Assembly: GCA_964584775.1 (NCBI GenBank)
Contig: CAZPBC010000022.1
Span: 1 to 26,457, forward strand
Reading direction: 5' to 3'
DNA from: CAZPBC01 sp964584775
GTDB taxonomy: Bacteria; Chlamydiota; Chlamydiia; Chlamydiales; SLFE01
DNA: 26,457 bases
A program made the translations under genes and the position numbers. Each line of letters starts with the position of its first letter. Within the stretch, counting starts at the first letter, position 1. Shown here one piece after another: positions 1-6,893 of the stretch. The notes under the pieces are model-generated. The model saw only the letters and a program-made list of their open reading frames with translations. It made no database searches and was not told the DNA's origin.

Positions 1-77
1 GGAACCAGCGTGACAGCCTTTAACATGGGCTCAAAAGAAACAGGATCAATAATTGGTCTGGAATCAGACAGCATCAT
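1..77 (-). CDS. 5' end of a gene cut by the left edge (possible LRR-family paralogue)
   Basis: A minus-strand frame opens with two consecutive ATG codons (77-72) and stays open for 25 codons to the window edge. The encoded start reads MMLSDSRPIIDPVSFEPMLK. The LRR protein next to it begins MMLSG, and the first 12 nucleotides of the two genes are almost identical, which suggests paralogues or a shared N-terminal cassette. A GGGAG ribosome-binding sequence lies about 10 nt upstream of the first ATG. Only 25 residues are visible, so the product is unknown. The paralogy is an inference from a very short match. Confidence 0.5.
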   Translation of the reverse strand, partial: MMLSDSRPIIDPVSFEPMLKAVTLV

Positions 78-396
78 AGCTTCAACTCCCAGTTGGAATT
101 TTAGAAAGTTTAAAAATTCAAAATTAGAGAATTTGTAGATAGAAGACAATTTAAAAAAATAGTGATCTTCCCTATCAGAGGCCGAGTTTTGGAGACAAGT
201 GAGGAGGCTGTCTCAGTCCAAAAGAAGCTCAGCTTCTACGTTCACCTCGACTGAAACATTCAACCCAGGCCCAAGGCGGGCCCTAAAGGCGGCCACCTCC
301 TCTTTGAAGGAACTCCTGAAAAACTCCTCAAAGAGAACACCCTCACTGAAAAAGCTCTAAAGAAGAGCTATTCCCACTCATCCTTCTCTTAAGTCT
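78..396. other. Intergenic stretch without a convincing gene
   Basis: These 319 bases separate the cut-off gene at the left edge from the LRR gene. The only open frame of note (plus strand, GTG at 199 to a stop at 358-360, 53 codons) is rich in Ser, Arg and Lys, has no family resemblance and lacks a clear ribosome-binding site, so I did not call it. Visible structures are a 7-bp inverted repeat around a single base (AGAAGCT C AGCTTCT, 223-237) and the terminator-like hairpin at 349-369. A degraded former gene is possible, but I see no proof. Confidence 0.4.
349..369 (-). terminator. Possible weak intrinsic terminator of the LRR gene
   Basis: Read on the minus strand, AGCTCT-TCTTT-AGAGCT forms a perfect 6-bp stem with a 5-nt loop, followed directly by TTTTC. 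It lies about 28 nt past the LRR stop codon. The stem and the T-run are both short, so termination may be partial. Confidence 0.45.
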
Positions 397-2076
397 TCAG
401 GAAACTCTGCAGCGATCGCTTTCCCGCTTGCCTTCGACACTCAGCTTTTCCCTGCGCCCTTCGACATTGGTTAGAGCCCCTCCGAGACTCAAGTTTTTTG
501 GTAGACGTAGACCCCATAATCTTTTGAGGCCCGCACAATTTTGAAGGTTCAGATCTCCTTCAACACGTAAACTTTCAGGGAGGGTTTTTATGCTTGTGCA
601 ACCACTTAGGTTCAAGCTCCCTCTCACAAAGAGGTTTTCGGGAAGGAGGGTTAGACTTGTACAACCTTCAAGACTCAAGTTCCCTACGACACTTCTCAGG
701 CTTTCTGGAAGCGTAGTTAATCCAGTGCAGCCTCTAAGGTTCAAGTCGCCTTGGACTTTCATGTCTGCAGGAAGAGAGACTAGGTTAGTGCAACCAATGA
801 GGTACAGATTCCACCCGACACTTAGGTTGTTGGGTAGGGAGATTAAGCGAGAGCAACCCTCGAGGTCCAAACTCACTTTCACACTCAAGTTTTCCGGAAG
901 CGTGGTTAGACCGATGCAGTTTCTGAGATTCAGACTCCCTCCAACGCGGAAGTGTTCAGGAAGCGAGGTTAAGCCTGTACAACCCCAGAGCTGCAGATCG
1001 CCTAGAACAATTTGGCTGCTAGGTAAGTATGTAATGCCTGTACAATCTTTGAGGTCCAAGTTTCTTCTAACACTCAGGGTTCCAGGAAGTGTGCTTAACT
1101 CAGTGCACCTACTAAGATTCAGGCTTCCTCCAACACTTAAGTATTCTGGAAGTGAAGCGAGTCCAGTGCACCCGCTAAGGTTCAGGTTCCTACCAACATG
1201 CAAGTGATCTGGTAGCGAGGTTAACTCTGTGCAATTTGCGAGGTTCAGGTGACCTTCGAATCTGAAACCTTCTGGTAAGAAGGTTAAACCCTTACAACCG
1301 GTTAAGTTCAGCTCCAACACCTCTACAAAACTCAGATTTTTAGGGAGCGAGGTTAAGTCTATGCAACCCTCAAGATTCAGGCAGCCTGTCACCCTCAAGT
1401 CTTCTGGAAGAGAGGTCAAGCCTGTGTAGCTCGCGTCTATGTCCCCTTCGACACTCAGGATGTTCGGCAGGGAAGAGAGCCCTACACAACCTCTTAAGTT
1501 TAGGCTCCCGCTGACGCTCAACTTTTTGGGTAGAGAGGTTAAAGATCTACAACTCTTGAGGTTCATCTTCCCTTTGACAATTAGAGTTTCGGGAAGGGAG
1601 ATTAAAGTTCGACAGCCCTCGAAGTTCAAGTCTCCTCTTACATCCGCTTCATCAGGATAGGAGGTTAAGCCTATACAGTCATTTAGATACAAATTCCGTC
1701 CAACATATAGGTTCCTGGGGAGGGAGGTGAGGCCTGTACAGCCTCTCAACTTTAAGTCTTGTCGAACATTTAGGTTTTTGGGGAGAGAGGTTAGTGATGC
1801 GCAGTTTCCAAGGTCCAGGTACCCTCCAACACTCAGGTTACCTGGTAATAAGGTTAATTCTGTGAAATTTGCTAGATTGACGTCCCCTGACACATAGACT
1901 TTTTGATGACCAAAGTCGGTGCGATTCTTAAGCTCTTCTATGAATTTTTTTGGTGTTAGCTTGATTTCTGACTCTGCAGATTCAGCAACCTCATCCAAAT
2001 CTTTCGAAGGGGGCGAGGTTATTTCATACAGCTCAAAAGAAGCGGGATAAGTAGATGATGTTCCAGATAGCATCAT
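397..2076 (-). CDS. Leucine-rich-repeat protein, about 22 repeats
   Basis: A 559-residue protein. Residues 1-73 are non-repetitive, rich in Ser and Glu, and show no clear signal peptide or membrane segment. Residues 74-537 consist of about 22 leucine-rich repeats, mostly 21 residues long, with the pattern LTSLPxxLxVxGxLxLxGCTx. Units 7, 9 and 19 deviate in length (20, 23 and 22 residues), and the last unit is degenerate. A basic tail of about 22 residues follows. Bacterial LRR proteins with SLPxxL units commonly bind proteins, and in intracellular bacteria several are secreted effectors. A host-directed role here is inference. No catalytic domain such as a ubiquitin-ligase domain is visible. 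The start is the first of two adjacent ATGs, with a TATAAT box about 30 nt upstream but no good Shine-Dalgarno sequence. The gene stands alone, with a weak hairpin downstream. Confidence 0.88.
   Translation of the reverse strand: MMLSGTSSTYPASFELYEITSPPSKDLDEVAESAESEIKLTPKKFIEELKNRTDFGHQKVYVSGDVNLANFTELTLLPGNLSVGGYLDLGNCASLTSLPKNLNVRQDLKLRGCTGLTSLPRNLYVGRNLYLNDCIGLTSYPDEADVRGDLNFEGCRTLISLPETLIVKGKMNLKSCRSLTSLPKKLSVSGSLNLRGCVGLSSLPNILSVEGDIDASYTGLTSLPEDLRVTGCLNLEGCIDLTSLPKNLSFVEVLELNLTGCKGLTFLPEGFRFEGHLNLANCTELTSLPDHLHVGRNLNLSGCTGLASLPEYLSVGGSLNLSRCTELSTLPGTLSVRRNLDLKDCTGITYLPSSQIVLGDLQLWGCTGLTSLPEHFRVGGSLNLRNCIGLTTLPENLSVKVSLDLEGCSRLISLPNNLSVGWNLYLIGCTNLVSLPADMKVQGDLNLRGCTGLTTLPESLRSVVGNLSLEGCTSLTLLPENLFVRGSLNLSGCTSIKTLPESLRVEGDLNLQNCAGLKRLWGLRLPKNLSLGGALTNVEGRREKLSVEGKRESDRCRVS
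466..1857 (-). repeat. Tandem 63-bp coding repeats (LRR array)
   Basis: The LRR coding region is a tandem array of about 22 diverged units, mostly 63 bp (21 codons). The Leu, Pro, Val, Gly and Cys positions recur in every unit, while the DNA between them has drifted. The reading frame is kept across the few units of unusual length, so selection has maintained the protein. Arrays like this can gain or lose units by recombination. Confidence 0.85.
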
Positions 2077-2105
2077 AGTATTTCAAACACTCAATTTTTT
2101 CAGTG

Positions 2106-2111
2106 ATTATA
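2106..2111 (-). promoter_or_regulatory. Candidate -10 box for the LRR gene
   Basis: A perfect TATAAT hexamer lies on the minus strand about 30 nt upstream of the LRR start codon. No convincing -35 box is found at 16-18 nt; the best, TCGATT at 18 nt, matches the consensus at 3 of 6 positions. If used, it gives a leader of about 20-25 nt. Confidence 0.4.
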
Positions 2112-2284
2112 CTTCAAAGCAAACAATCTAATCGATCACAATTCCAAATACAATCACTTTTGGAAACGACAGTACTCCATCTGACTACAAAAGGAATGGG
2201 AGAATTAAAAGTCAGAATTTAAGAAGCTGCCGCACAAGCAGAGGGATCCGCTTCTGAATGATCTAAAAGTGGATTGAGATTTTC

Positions 2285-3289
2285 CTAACAACGTACCATC
2301 ATGACATGATGATCTACAGGTCCTGGCCAGTGACCATTACCCTGAAGAAACTTAGCATAGTATCGACCAGGAGGAAAGTGGCTCTTTTCTTTGGAAGAGT
2401 GAACATATCCTTTCCCCCAATGGGTTATCAAATGTCCACGTTTACGATTCCAATCTCCAAGAATATGCACTTCAGCGCAACCCATTTGAAAAAGCTTATT
2501 GGATGTTTTTTTGAGCTCATCAATGAAAGGATCAGGACCGCCAGTTCGAGGACACGGACTCGGATGGACATTAATATACCCCTTCTGACCAGCCCTCACC
2601 ACTTGCACGCGGCTATCTTGATGAGGAAATGATCGGACCTCGGCAGCCTTAGGAAAAAGCATGCAAAGTTGGCTATTTTCATCAGATCCACTATCTTTTT
2701 GTCCGAATACCATCTGATAGTCAGGAAACTGTTTGAGCAGCTTCGCTTTAAATTCAGCATTTCGCGTATCAGACCTTCGAGGGAACTCCTGCAGGGCTAA
2801 GACAGGACGCCCTCCTGCCTGCCTTTTAGATTCAGCAAGACAACCCACCATTTCTTCAAAGCGCTTTTTTCTACCCTGAAGACTGGTTGGGTCTATGCTA
2901 TAAGAATTTGCGGGCAAAGGAGCGACTTTTTCCCCACAACACATGACGTTCGAAGAAATCAAGGTTTGAGTCGGCGTTTTGAATGTCACAATGGAGTGGT
3001 CACTGCACTTTTTCGTTAATACCGTCCGGTCTACAACAACTGACACCTTTCCTGGTTGAGTCTGTAGTTGACTCAACTGGACTGCTTGCCATCGATCTAC
3101 CTTGTATTTTGCAGTCAATGCATAAAAGAAAAGGACCCCTCCTACCCCTAAAGTCAAAAGGCCAATAAAAATTGACAGTGCAATCGTTTTCACTTTTTGA
3201 TCTAAGATAGAGATATTTCGCCCTTGATACTCATGGGAAAAGGGAGAAAGAAGGTGCTGTTTAGAAAACAAAACTTGGCTGTAGTCCAT
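2285..3289 (-). CDS. Membrane-anchored EEP-superfamily (endonuclease/exonuclease/phosphatase-like) protein
   Basis: A 334-residue protein with a single strongly hydrophobic block at residues about 35-60 and then a soluble domain. The soluble domain carries the ordered signature of the EEP fold: an ISSNVM strand with Asn114, an ALQEFP motif with the probable metal-binding Glu168, an INVHPSP strand with the active-site-type His, GDWN at 278-281 (family GDFN), and a final Asp-His-His at 326-328. Family members hydrolyse phosphodiester or phosphomonoester bonds in nucleic acids, phospholipids or inositol phosphates; the substrate here cannot be told. The start ATG has an AGGAT ribosome-binding sequence at suitable spacing. 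The gene stands alone between the LRR gene and cutA. The stop is TAG, and the frame continues for 21 sense codons beyond it. The domain assignment is by motif only. Confidence 0.75.
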   Translation of the reverse strand: MDYSQVLFSKQHLLSPFSHEYQGRNISILDQKVKTIALSIFIGLLTLGVGGVLFFYALTAKYKVDRWQAVQLSQLQTQPGKVSVVVDRTVLTKKCSDHSIVTFKTPTQTLISSNVMCCGEKVAPLPANSYSIDPTSLQGRKKRFEEMVGCLAESKRQAGGRPVLALQEFPRRSDTRNAEFKAKLLKQFPDYQMVFGQKDSGSDENSQLCMLFPKAAEVRSFPHQDSRVQVVRAGQKGYINVHPSPCPRTGGPDPFIDELKKTSNKLFQMGCAEVHILGDWNRKRGHLITHWGKGYVHSSKEKSHFPPGRYYAKFLQGNGHWPGPVDHHVMMVRC

Positions 3290-3432
3290 AATTCATCCTT
3301 TTTTTAGAACACATTTAGCATAGCCTGAATACATTAAGGGAAAATTAAGAATAGAAATTGAGTCAACGAGAGGTGAACTGAGGATGCAGACCGATCACAG
3401 AGCGACTCTACTTTAATGGCGAGTCAGAGAGA

Positions 3433-3753
3433 CTAGGCTTTGATCGTCTCTTGAAGCCACTCAAGATAAGCTTCCGTTCCTCCTTGGATAGGGAAAATGA
3501 GGAGTTCAGGAACCTCGTAGGAGTGGTTTTGGAGGATCACCTCTTCGACTTTGGAGTAGAGGGATTCGGTGGTTTTGAGAACAACCTTACTCTCTTGTGC
3601 CGTCTCCATCTTCTGATCCCATAAGTAGACCGACTCAATCCAGGGAATGATCTGTGCACAGGCGACTAAGCGCTCTTGAACGAGGTAGCGTGCGATGCGG
3701 CGTGCCTCATCGAGGCTTCCGGACGTAAAGTGGACTTCAATCAATTGACTCAT
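3433..3753 (-). CDS. cutA: CutA1-family divalent-ion tolerance protein
   Basis: A 106-residue protein that matches CutA1 over its full length. The N-terminal strand leads to a SLDEARRIARYLVQERLVAC helix. This is followed by IESVYLW, a central KTTESLYSKVEEVI segment and the C-terminal PELLIFPIQGGTEAYLEWL block. CutA1 proteins are small trimers with a ferredoxin-like fold, linked genetically to copper and other divalent-cation tolerance; their biochemical role remains unclear. The start ATG overlaps the ftsQ stop (ATGA), so the two are translationally coupled. It is the last gene of the cell-wall operon, in the same place as CT763 in the C. trachomatis order. No strong terminator is visible in the 143 nt that follow. 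Confidence 0.93.
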   Translation of the reverse strand: MSQLIEVHFTSGSLDEARRIARYLVQERLVACAQIIPWIESVYLWDQKMETAQESKVVLKTTESLYSKVEEVILQNHSYEVPELLIFPIQGGTEAYLEWLQETIKA

Positions 3754-4517
3754 GATTTCTCCATAATATAAGCGAGGTCAGTTAGACGCAAGTCGATCGT
3801 TTCATCGCTCTCCGTCAGGTGTTCCTTCAGGAGGCCATACCGCTCAAGAGCACTATCGAGCTCCTGGGGAGGGAGACGGAGGGTATAGTTTGACGCGGCG
3901 TCTTGGACGGTGAGCAAAATTTCTCTTCGTCCCAGAGTGGGAACCTCCAACCTGGAGAGGTCGAGGCGTTCAATTTGGACACCTAGGTTCTGAAGTCTCT
4001 GTTCAATATTGAGAAAGAGTTGCAAGTCCTTTTTTGCGAGCACCCCTCCCCACTCCGGCTCATTCACAAGATCAAAGTAGACTTCAGGAAGATGAGAGTA
4101 ATTGGTGTAGGGAAGGTAGGGAAAGAGTACCCCATCACGGTCAATGGCCGCCAGAGAGTAGTTGCCGACCCGTGCTACGGCTTCGCGTGCTTGGTATTCG
4201 ATGAAGATCACACTCGGTTTAATGCGTTCAACGCGTACTTGCGTGAGATACGGCGTGAGAAGGAGTTGCTGCTCGGCCCAATCGGTAGAAAAATCAAAAA
4301 GGGGTGTCGGCTGGTCCGTGGAAAGCTCTAAGACTTCAGCAAAAAAAGAGGAAGGAAGCGTACTTGGCCCAAGAGATTTCAATGCGATCGCCACGACCTG
4401 GTAGCGTGGGTCTTTTTTTCTTATCTCTTGATAGTGGAGAAAGTAAAACCAACAGAGGAGGGTCAGGAAAGAAAAAAGGACCAGACTCAACGTGATTTTG
4501 ATCAGACGGCTTCTCAC
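3750..4517 (-). CDS. ftsQ: FtsQ-like cell-division protein (POTRA type)
   Basis: A 255-residue bitopic membrane protein with a short basic N-terminus, one transmembrane helix at about residues 8-28, and a periplasmic part. That part resembles the FtsQ/DivIB POTRA and beta domains: a strand-helix region ending in LTPYLTQVRVERIKPSVIFI, the AREAVARVG strand and an AIDRDGVLFP motif typical of FtsQ. FtsQ links early and late division proteins at the septum; chlamydiae keep it although they lack FtsZ. The start is GTG, preceded by AGGAGG that overlaps the ddl TAG stop. The gap to ddl is 7 nt, and the gene overlaps cutA by ATGA. The position matches CT764. Sequence similarity in this family is weak, so the assignment rests on topology, motif and context. 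Confidence 0.8.
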   Translation of the reverse strand: MRSRLIKITLSLVLFSFLTLLCWFYFLHYQEIRKKDPRYQVVAIALKSLGPSTLPSSFFAEVLELSTDQPTPLFDFSTDWAEQQLLLTPYLTQVRVERIKPSVIFIEYQAREAVARVGNYSLAAIDRDGVLFPYLPYTNYSHLPEVYFDLVNEPEWGGVLAKKDLQLFLNIEQRLQNLGVQIERLDLSRLEVPTLGRREILLTVQDAASNYTLRLPPQELDSALERYGLLKEHLTESDETIDLRLTDLAYIMEKS

Positions 4518-4524
4518 ACTCCTC

Positions 4525-5379
4525 CTACAGACAAGACGTCATCCGGCTACGCTCTAGAGCGTAGATCACCAGCTGATGGATTAAATCTCTCCCTCCAATT
4601 CCCTCCTTTGCACAGACCTTGGGAAAAAGGCTGATCGGCGTAAAACCAGGAATCGGATTGATCTCGGTCACAAAATACTCGCCCTGATCATTCATCAAGA
4701 AGTCGATCCGTGCCATGCCGCTCTGCGCTGTAGCCACATAGGCGGCTTTCGCTAATTCCATCCCTTTTTTTACCCACTCTTCAGGAAGATCAGGGTTGAG
4801 GGTCGTTTGGAAGCTATCGGGACCATATTTCGCGTCATAGTCATACATCTTCCCGTTGGTCAAGATCTCGCCTGGAGGAAAGACAATCGGGTCATCATTT
4901 CCCATAACGGGGAATTCAAGCTCTCGACCCACCACGCCCTGCTCGATCAGAACGTCTGAATCCACGAGAAAGACTTCATCAATCGCATACTCCAGGTTCT
5001 TGGGGCTCTCGACCTTAATCACTCCGATCGATGAGCCCAAGTGAGAGCCTTTGACGAAGACAGGAAACTCGAGGGTCTCCTGCACCTCTTTCATCACTTC
5101 ATCTGGGTGGTTGCGCCACCTTTCTGCTTTGAGAGAGAGAAATTTCGGTGTCGGCACTCCCGCAGCTAAAAGGAGTTGTTTAGTCAGGATCTTATCCATT
5201 CCAATAGAACAGCCCCGGAAAGAGGGACCGACATAGGGCTTTTTCAACATCTCAAAAAATCCCTGGATCGTTCCATCCTCTCCATTAGGACCATGAAGGA
5301 TTGGGAAGAGGAGGTCACAGGAGGCAAGGCGTTGAATGGTCTCTCCACTGAGGCGCTCCTTGGCACGTCCTCTCTCCAA
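4525..5379 (-). CDS. ddl: D-alanine-D-alanine ligase module, split by frameshift from MurC
   Basis: This frame of 284 codons carries most of a D-Ala-D-Ala ligase, which makes the dipeptide that MurF adds to UDP-MurNAc-tripeptide. Visible blocks are LLFPILHGPNGEDGTIQG, the KxLTKQLLLAAGVPTPKF region, the ATP-grasp FPVFVKGSHLGSSIGVIKV segment, MARIDFLMNDQGEYFVTEIN and NPIPGFTPISLFPK. The first 40 or so residues of the ligase, including the GGESVEHEIS motif with the catalytic-type Glu, lie in the MurC frame. The module therefore looks like the 3' half of a chlamydial murC-ddl fusion interrupted by a -1 frameshift near 5391. The only nearby start in this frame is TTG at 5379, with a TGA a few codons upstream. 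Translation from that TTG would give a ligase lacking the N-terminal substrate-binding segment. Total murC-ddl length, about 789 codons, is close to the intact chlamydial fusion. Confidence 0.88.
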   Translation of the reverse strand: MERGRAKERLSGETIQRLASCDLLFPILHGPNGEDGTIQGFFEMLKKPYVGPSFRGCSIGMDKILTKQLLLAAGVPTPKFLSLKAERWRNHPDEVMKEVQETLEFPVFVKGSHLGSSIGVIKVESPKNLEYAIDEVFLVDSDVLIEQGVVGRELEFPVMGNDDPIVFPPGEILTNGKMYDYDAKYGPDSFQTTLNPDLPEEWVKKGMELAKAAYVATAQSGMARIDFLMNDQGEYFVTEINPIPGFTPISLFPKVCAKEGIGGRDLIHQLVIYALERSRMTSCL

Positions 5380-6893
5380 CCAATTCCCCTCTTGGAAATG
5401 TCAAAGATTTCAAGGTCATACACATTCGGATCGGAGAAATCAATCACACCTTTAGAGGAGACGTGAGAGATTTCATGCTCGACCGACTCCCCTCCACGGA
5501 CCACTCCCATCTTTAGCTTTCTTAAGGGATGATCTTTAAAGTGCTGCATGAGGTTCCCGCTTAAGTGAGTGATATCCCCTGCACCAAGGGTGGCTACCAC
5601 ATCATGCTGCATCAAATAGGAGGAGAGAAACTCTGTCAGTTCCCCCTCAGCGACACGGAAAATTTCCGGGTGACTCTCTTTTGCTTCGAGGTAGATGTGG
5701 TCACTCGACACTCCTTGGATAGGAGCTTCTCCAGCAGAATAGAGATCAGTGATAATCACCACATCCGCGGCGTTAAAGACTTTACGGAATTTACCTAGGC
5801 AGTGGCGTATCCGGGAGTAACGGTGGGGCTGAAAGACTGCGACTAGACGCCTGCTCCCCACAGCCTTCTTCAGGGCAAGCAAGGTTTTACGGATTTCAGT
5901 AGGGTGGTGGGCATAGTCATCAAAGAAGGTCAGCGTTCCCACTTCCCCTTTTTTTTCTAAACGTCGGCCGACTCCCTTAAACTCCCTTAATCCCTCTCGG
6001 AGTGTCTCCTCTTTGATTCCTAAAAGGTGTCCCAAAGCAAAGACCGCAGTGCAATTTTCAGCGTTGTGCCTTCCAACCAAGTTGTATTCCACATCCTTAA
6101 AAAGTTCCCCTAAGATTTTTACATCACAAACGACTTTAAAACCGATTTGTCGGTAGTGAAGAATTTGGATGTCCGCCTCTTCAGAAAAACCGTAGCTATA
6201 GCCTGGAAGATCGAGTTGATTTAACTCTTCGTTGTCTTTACACCAAAGAAAGTGCTTTTTTGACTCGACTTGAGAGACAAATTTTTTAAAAGCGTCTACC
6301 TGCTTTTGTTTTGTTCCGTAATGATCAAGATGATCAAACCCGATGTTGGTGACAATGGCACCGTAGGAGTCGTATTTCGTAAACGTTCCGTCGCTCTCAT
6401 CGGCCTCTACAACAAAGTGCTCCCCTTGTCTAAAAGCCGCGTTTGAACCGATATCGGTGACCATTCCCCCAACCATAAAGCTAGGTGACAATCCCGCCTT
6501 CTCCATGACTACAGCAAGGAGGGAGGTCGTGGTCGTTTTTCCGTGGCTTCCTGCAACAGAGAGGACTTTTTTTTCTTTCATCAGGAGCCGTAGGAGGTCT
6601 GAGCGATGGAGAGTGGGTAGCTGCCCTGCTCGGGCTTTCGCTAACTCTGGATTCCCCTCATGAATATCCGTCGAATAGACAAGCGTCGCACCTTCAGGAA
6701 CATTCTCCTCTGCATGTCCAATGTGCACTTTCGCCCCCAACTCTTCAAGCTGAAGGGTGCGTGCATTCTCGTTCTGGTCACTACCGGAAACAGGGAGCTC
6801 TTTTTCGATCAGTATCTTCGCAAGGCCACTCATCCCTATTCCACCAATCCCTACAAAATGAAATGGACCTCGATTCAATGTTTCCTGTGTCAT
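5244..6893 (-). CDS. murC: UDP-N-acetylmuramate-L-alanine ligase (MurC), with the start of a fused Ddl
   Basis: MurC adds L-Ala to UDP-MurNAc in the cytoplasm, the first amino acid of the stem peptide. Residues 1 to about 455 form the Mur ligase: the GIGGIGMSGLAKIL Rossmann motif, the SVAGSHGKTTTTSLLA ATP loop, FVVEADESDGTF and FFDDYAHHPTEI. From about residue 461 the frame continues into a Ddl N-terminus (KMGVVRGGESVEHEISHVSS) and stays ligase-like for about 40 residues. It then becomes unlike any ligase (from GWREDVPRSASVE on) and stops at 5244. I chose ATG 6893, which overlaps the murG TGA (ATGA) and has an AAGGTGG ribosome-binding sequence; a GTG 9 nt further upstream would add three residues. 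The final 50 or so residues are probably out-of-frame translation. Confidence 0.93.
   Translation of the reverse strand: MTQETLNRGPFHFVGIGGIGMSGLAKILIEKELPVSGSDQNENARTLQLEELGAKVHIGHAEENVPEGATLVYSTDIHEGNPELAKARAGQLPTLHRSDLLRLLMKEKKVLSVAGSHGKTTTTSLLAVVMEKAGLSPSFMVGGMVTDIGSNAAFRQGEHFVVEADESDGTFTKYDSYGAIVTNIGFDHLDHYGTKQKQVDAFKKFVSQVESKKHFLWCKDNEELNQLDLPGYSYGFSEEADIQILHYRQIGFKVVCDVKILGELFKDVEYNLVGRHNAENCTAVFALGHLLGIKEETLREGLREFKGVGRRLEKKGEVGTLTFFDDYAHHPTEIRKTLLALKKAVGSRRLVAVFQPHRYSRIRHCLGKFRKVFNAADVVIITDLYSAGEAPIQGVSSDHIYLEAKESHPEIFRVAEGELTEFLSSYLMQHDVVATLGAGDITHLSGNLMQHFKDHPLRKLKMGVVRGGESVEHEISHVSSKGVIDFSDPNVYDLEIFDISKRGIGWREDVPRSASVERPFNALPPVTSSSQSFMVLMERMERSRDFLRC
5388..5394 (-). other. Apparent -1 frameshift joining murC and ddl
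   Basis: On the minus strand the MurC-frame codons ATT TCC AAG AGG GGA ATT GGT lead into nonsense. The other frame reads GAG GGG AAT TGG TTG GAG and continues as Ddl. One extra base here (for example AAG-GAG instead of AAG-AG) would restore a continuous fusion through EGNWLERG, a normal ligase sequence. No X XXY YYZ slippery heptamer is present. The nearby G-run makes a single-base deletion or a sequencing error plausible. Confidence 0.75.

Noticed and set aside
199..360. 53-codon plus-strand ORF in the left intergenic region
   Set aside because: Biased Ser/Arg/Lys composition, no recognisable family, no good ribosome-binding site; probably chance or a remnant.
590..1660. Long plus-strand open frames opposite the LRR gene
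   Set aside because: They follow from the periodic codon pattern of the LRR array; their products are repetitive, very basic and mirror the repeat period, as antisense shadows do.
466..1857. CRISPR-like regular repeats
   Set aside because: The repeats are adjacent coding units of 63 bp with gradual drift and no unique spacers; they encode LRRs.
5380..5402. Programmed -1 ribosomal frameshifting between murC and ddl
   Set aside because: No X XXY YYZ slippery heptamer in the correct frame and no obvious downstream pseudoknot; a deletion or sequencing error is simpler. Not fully excluded.
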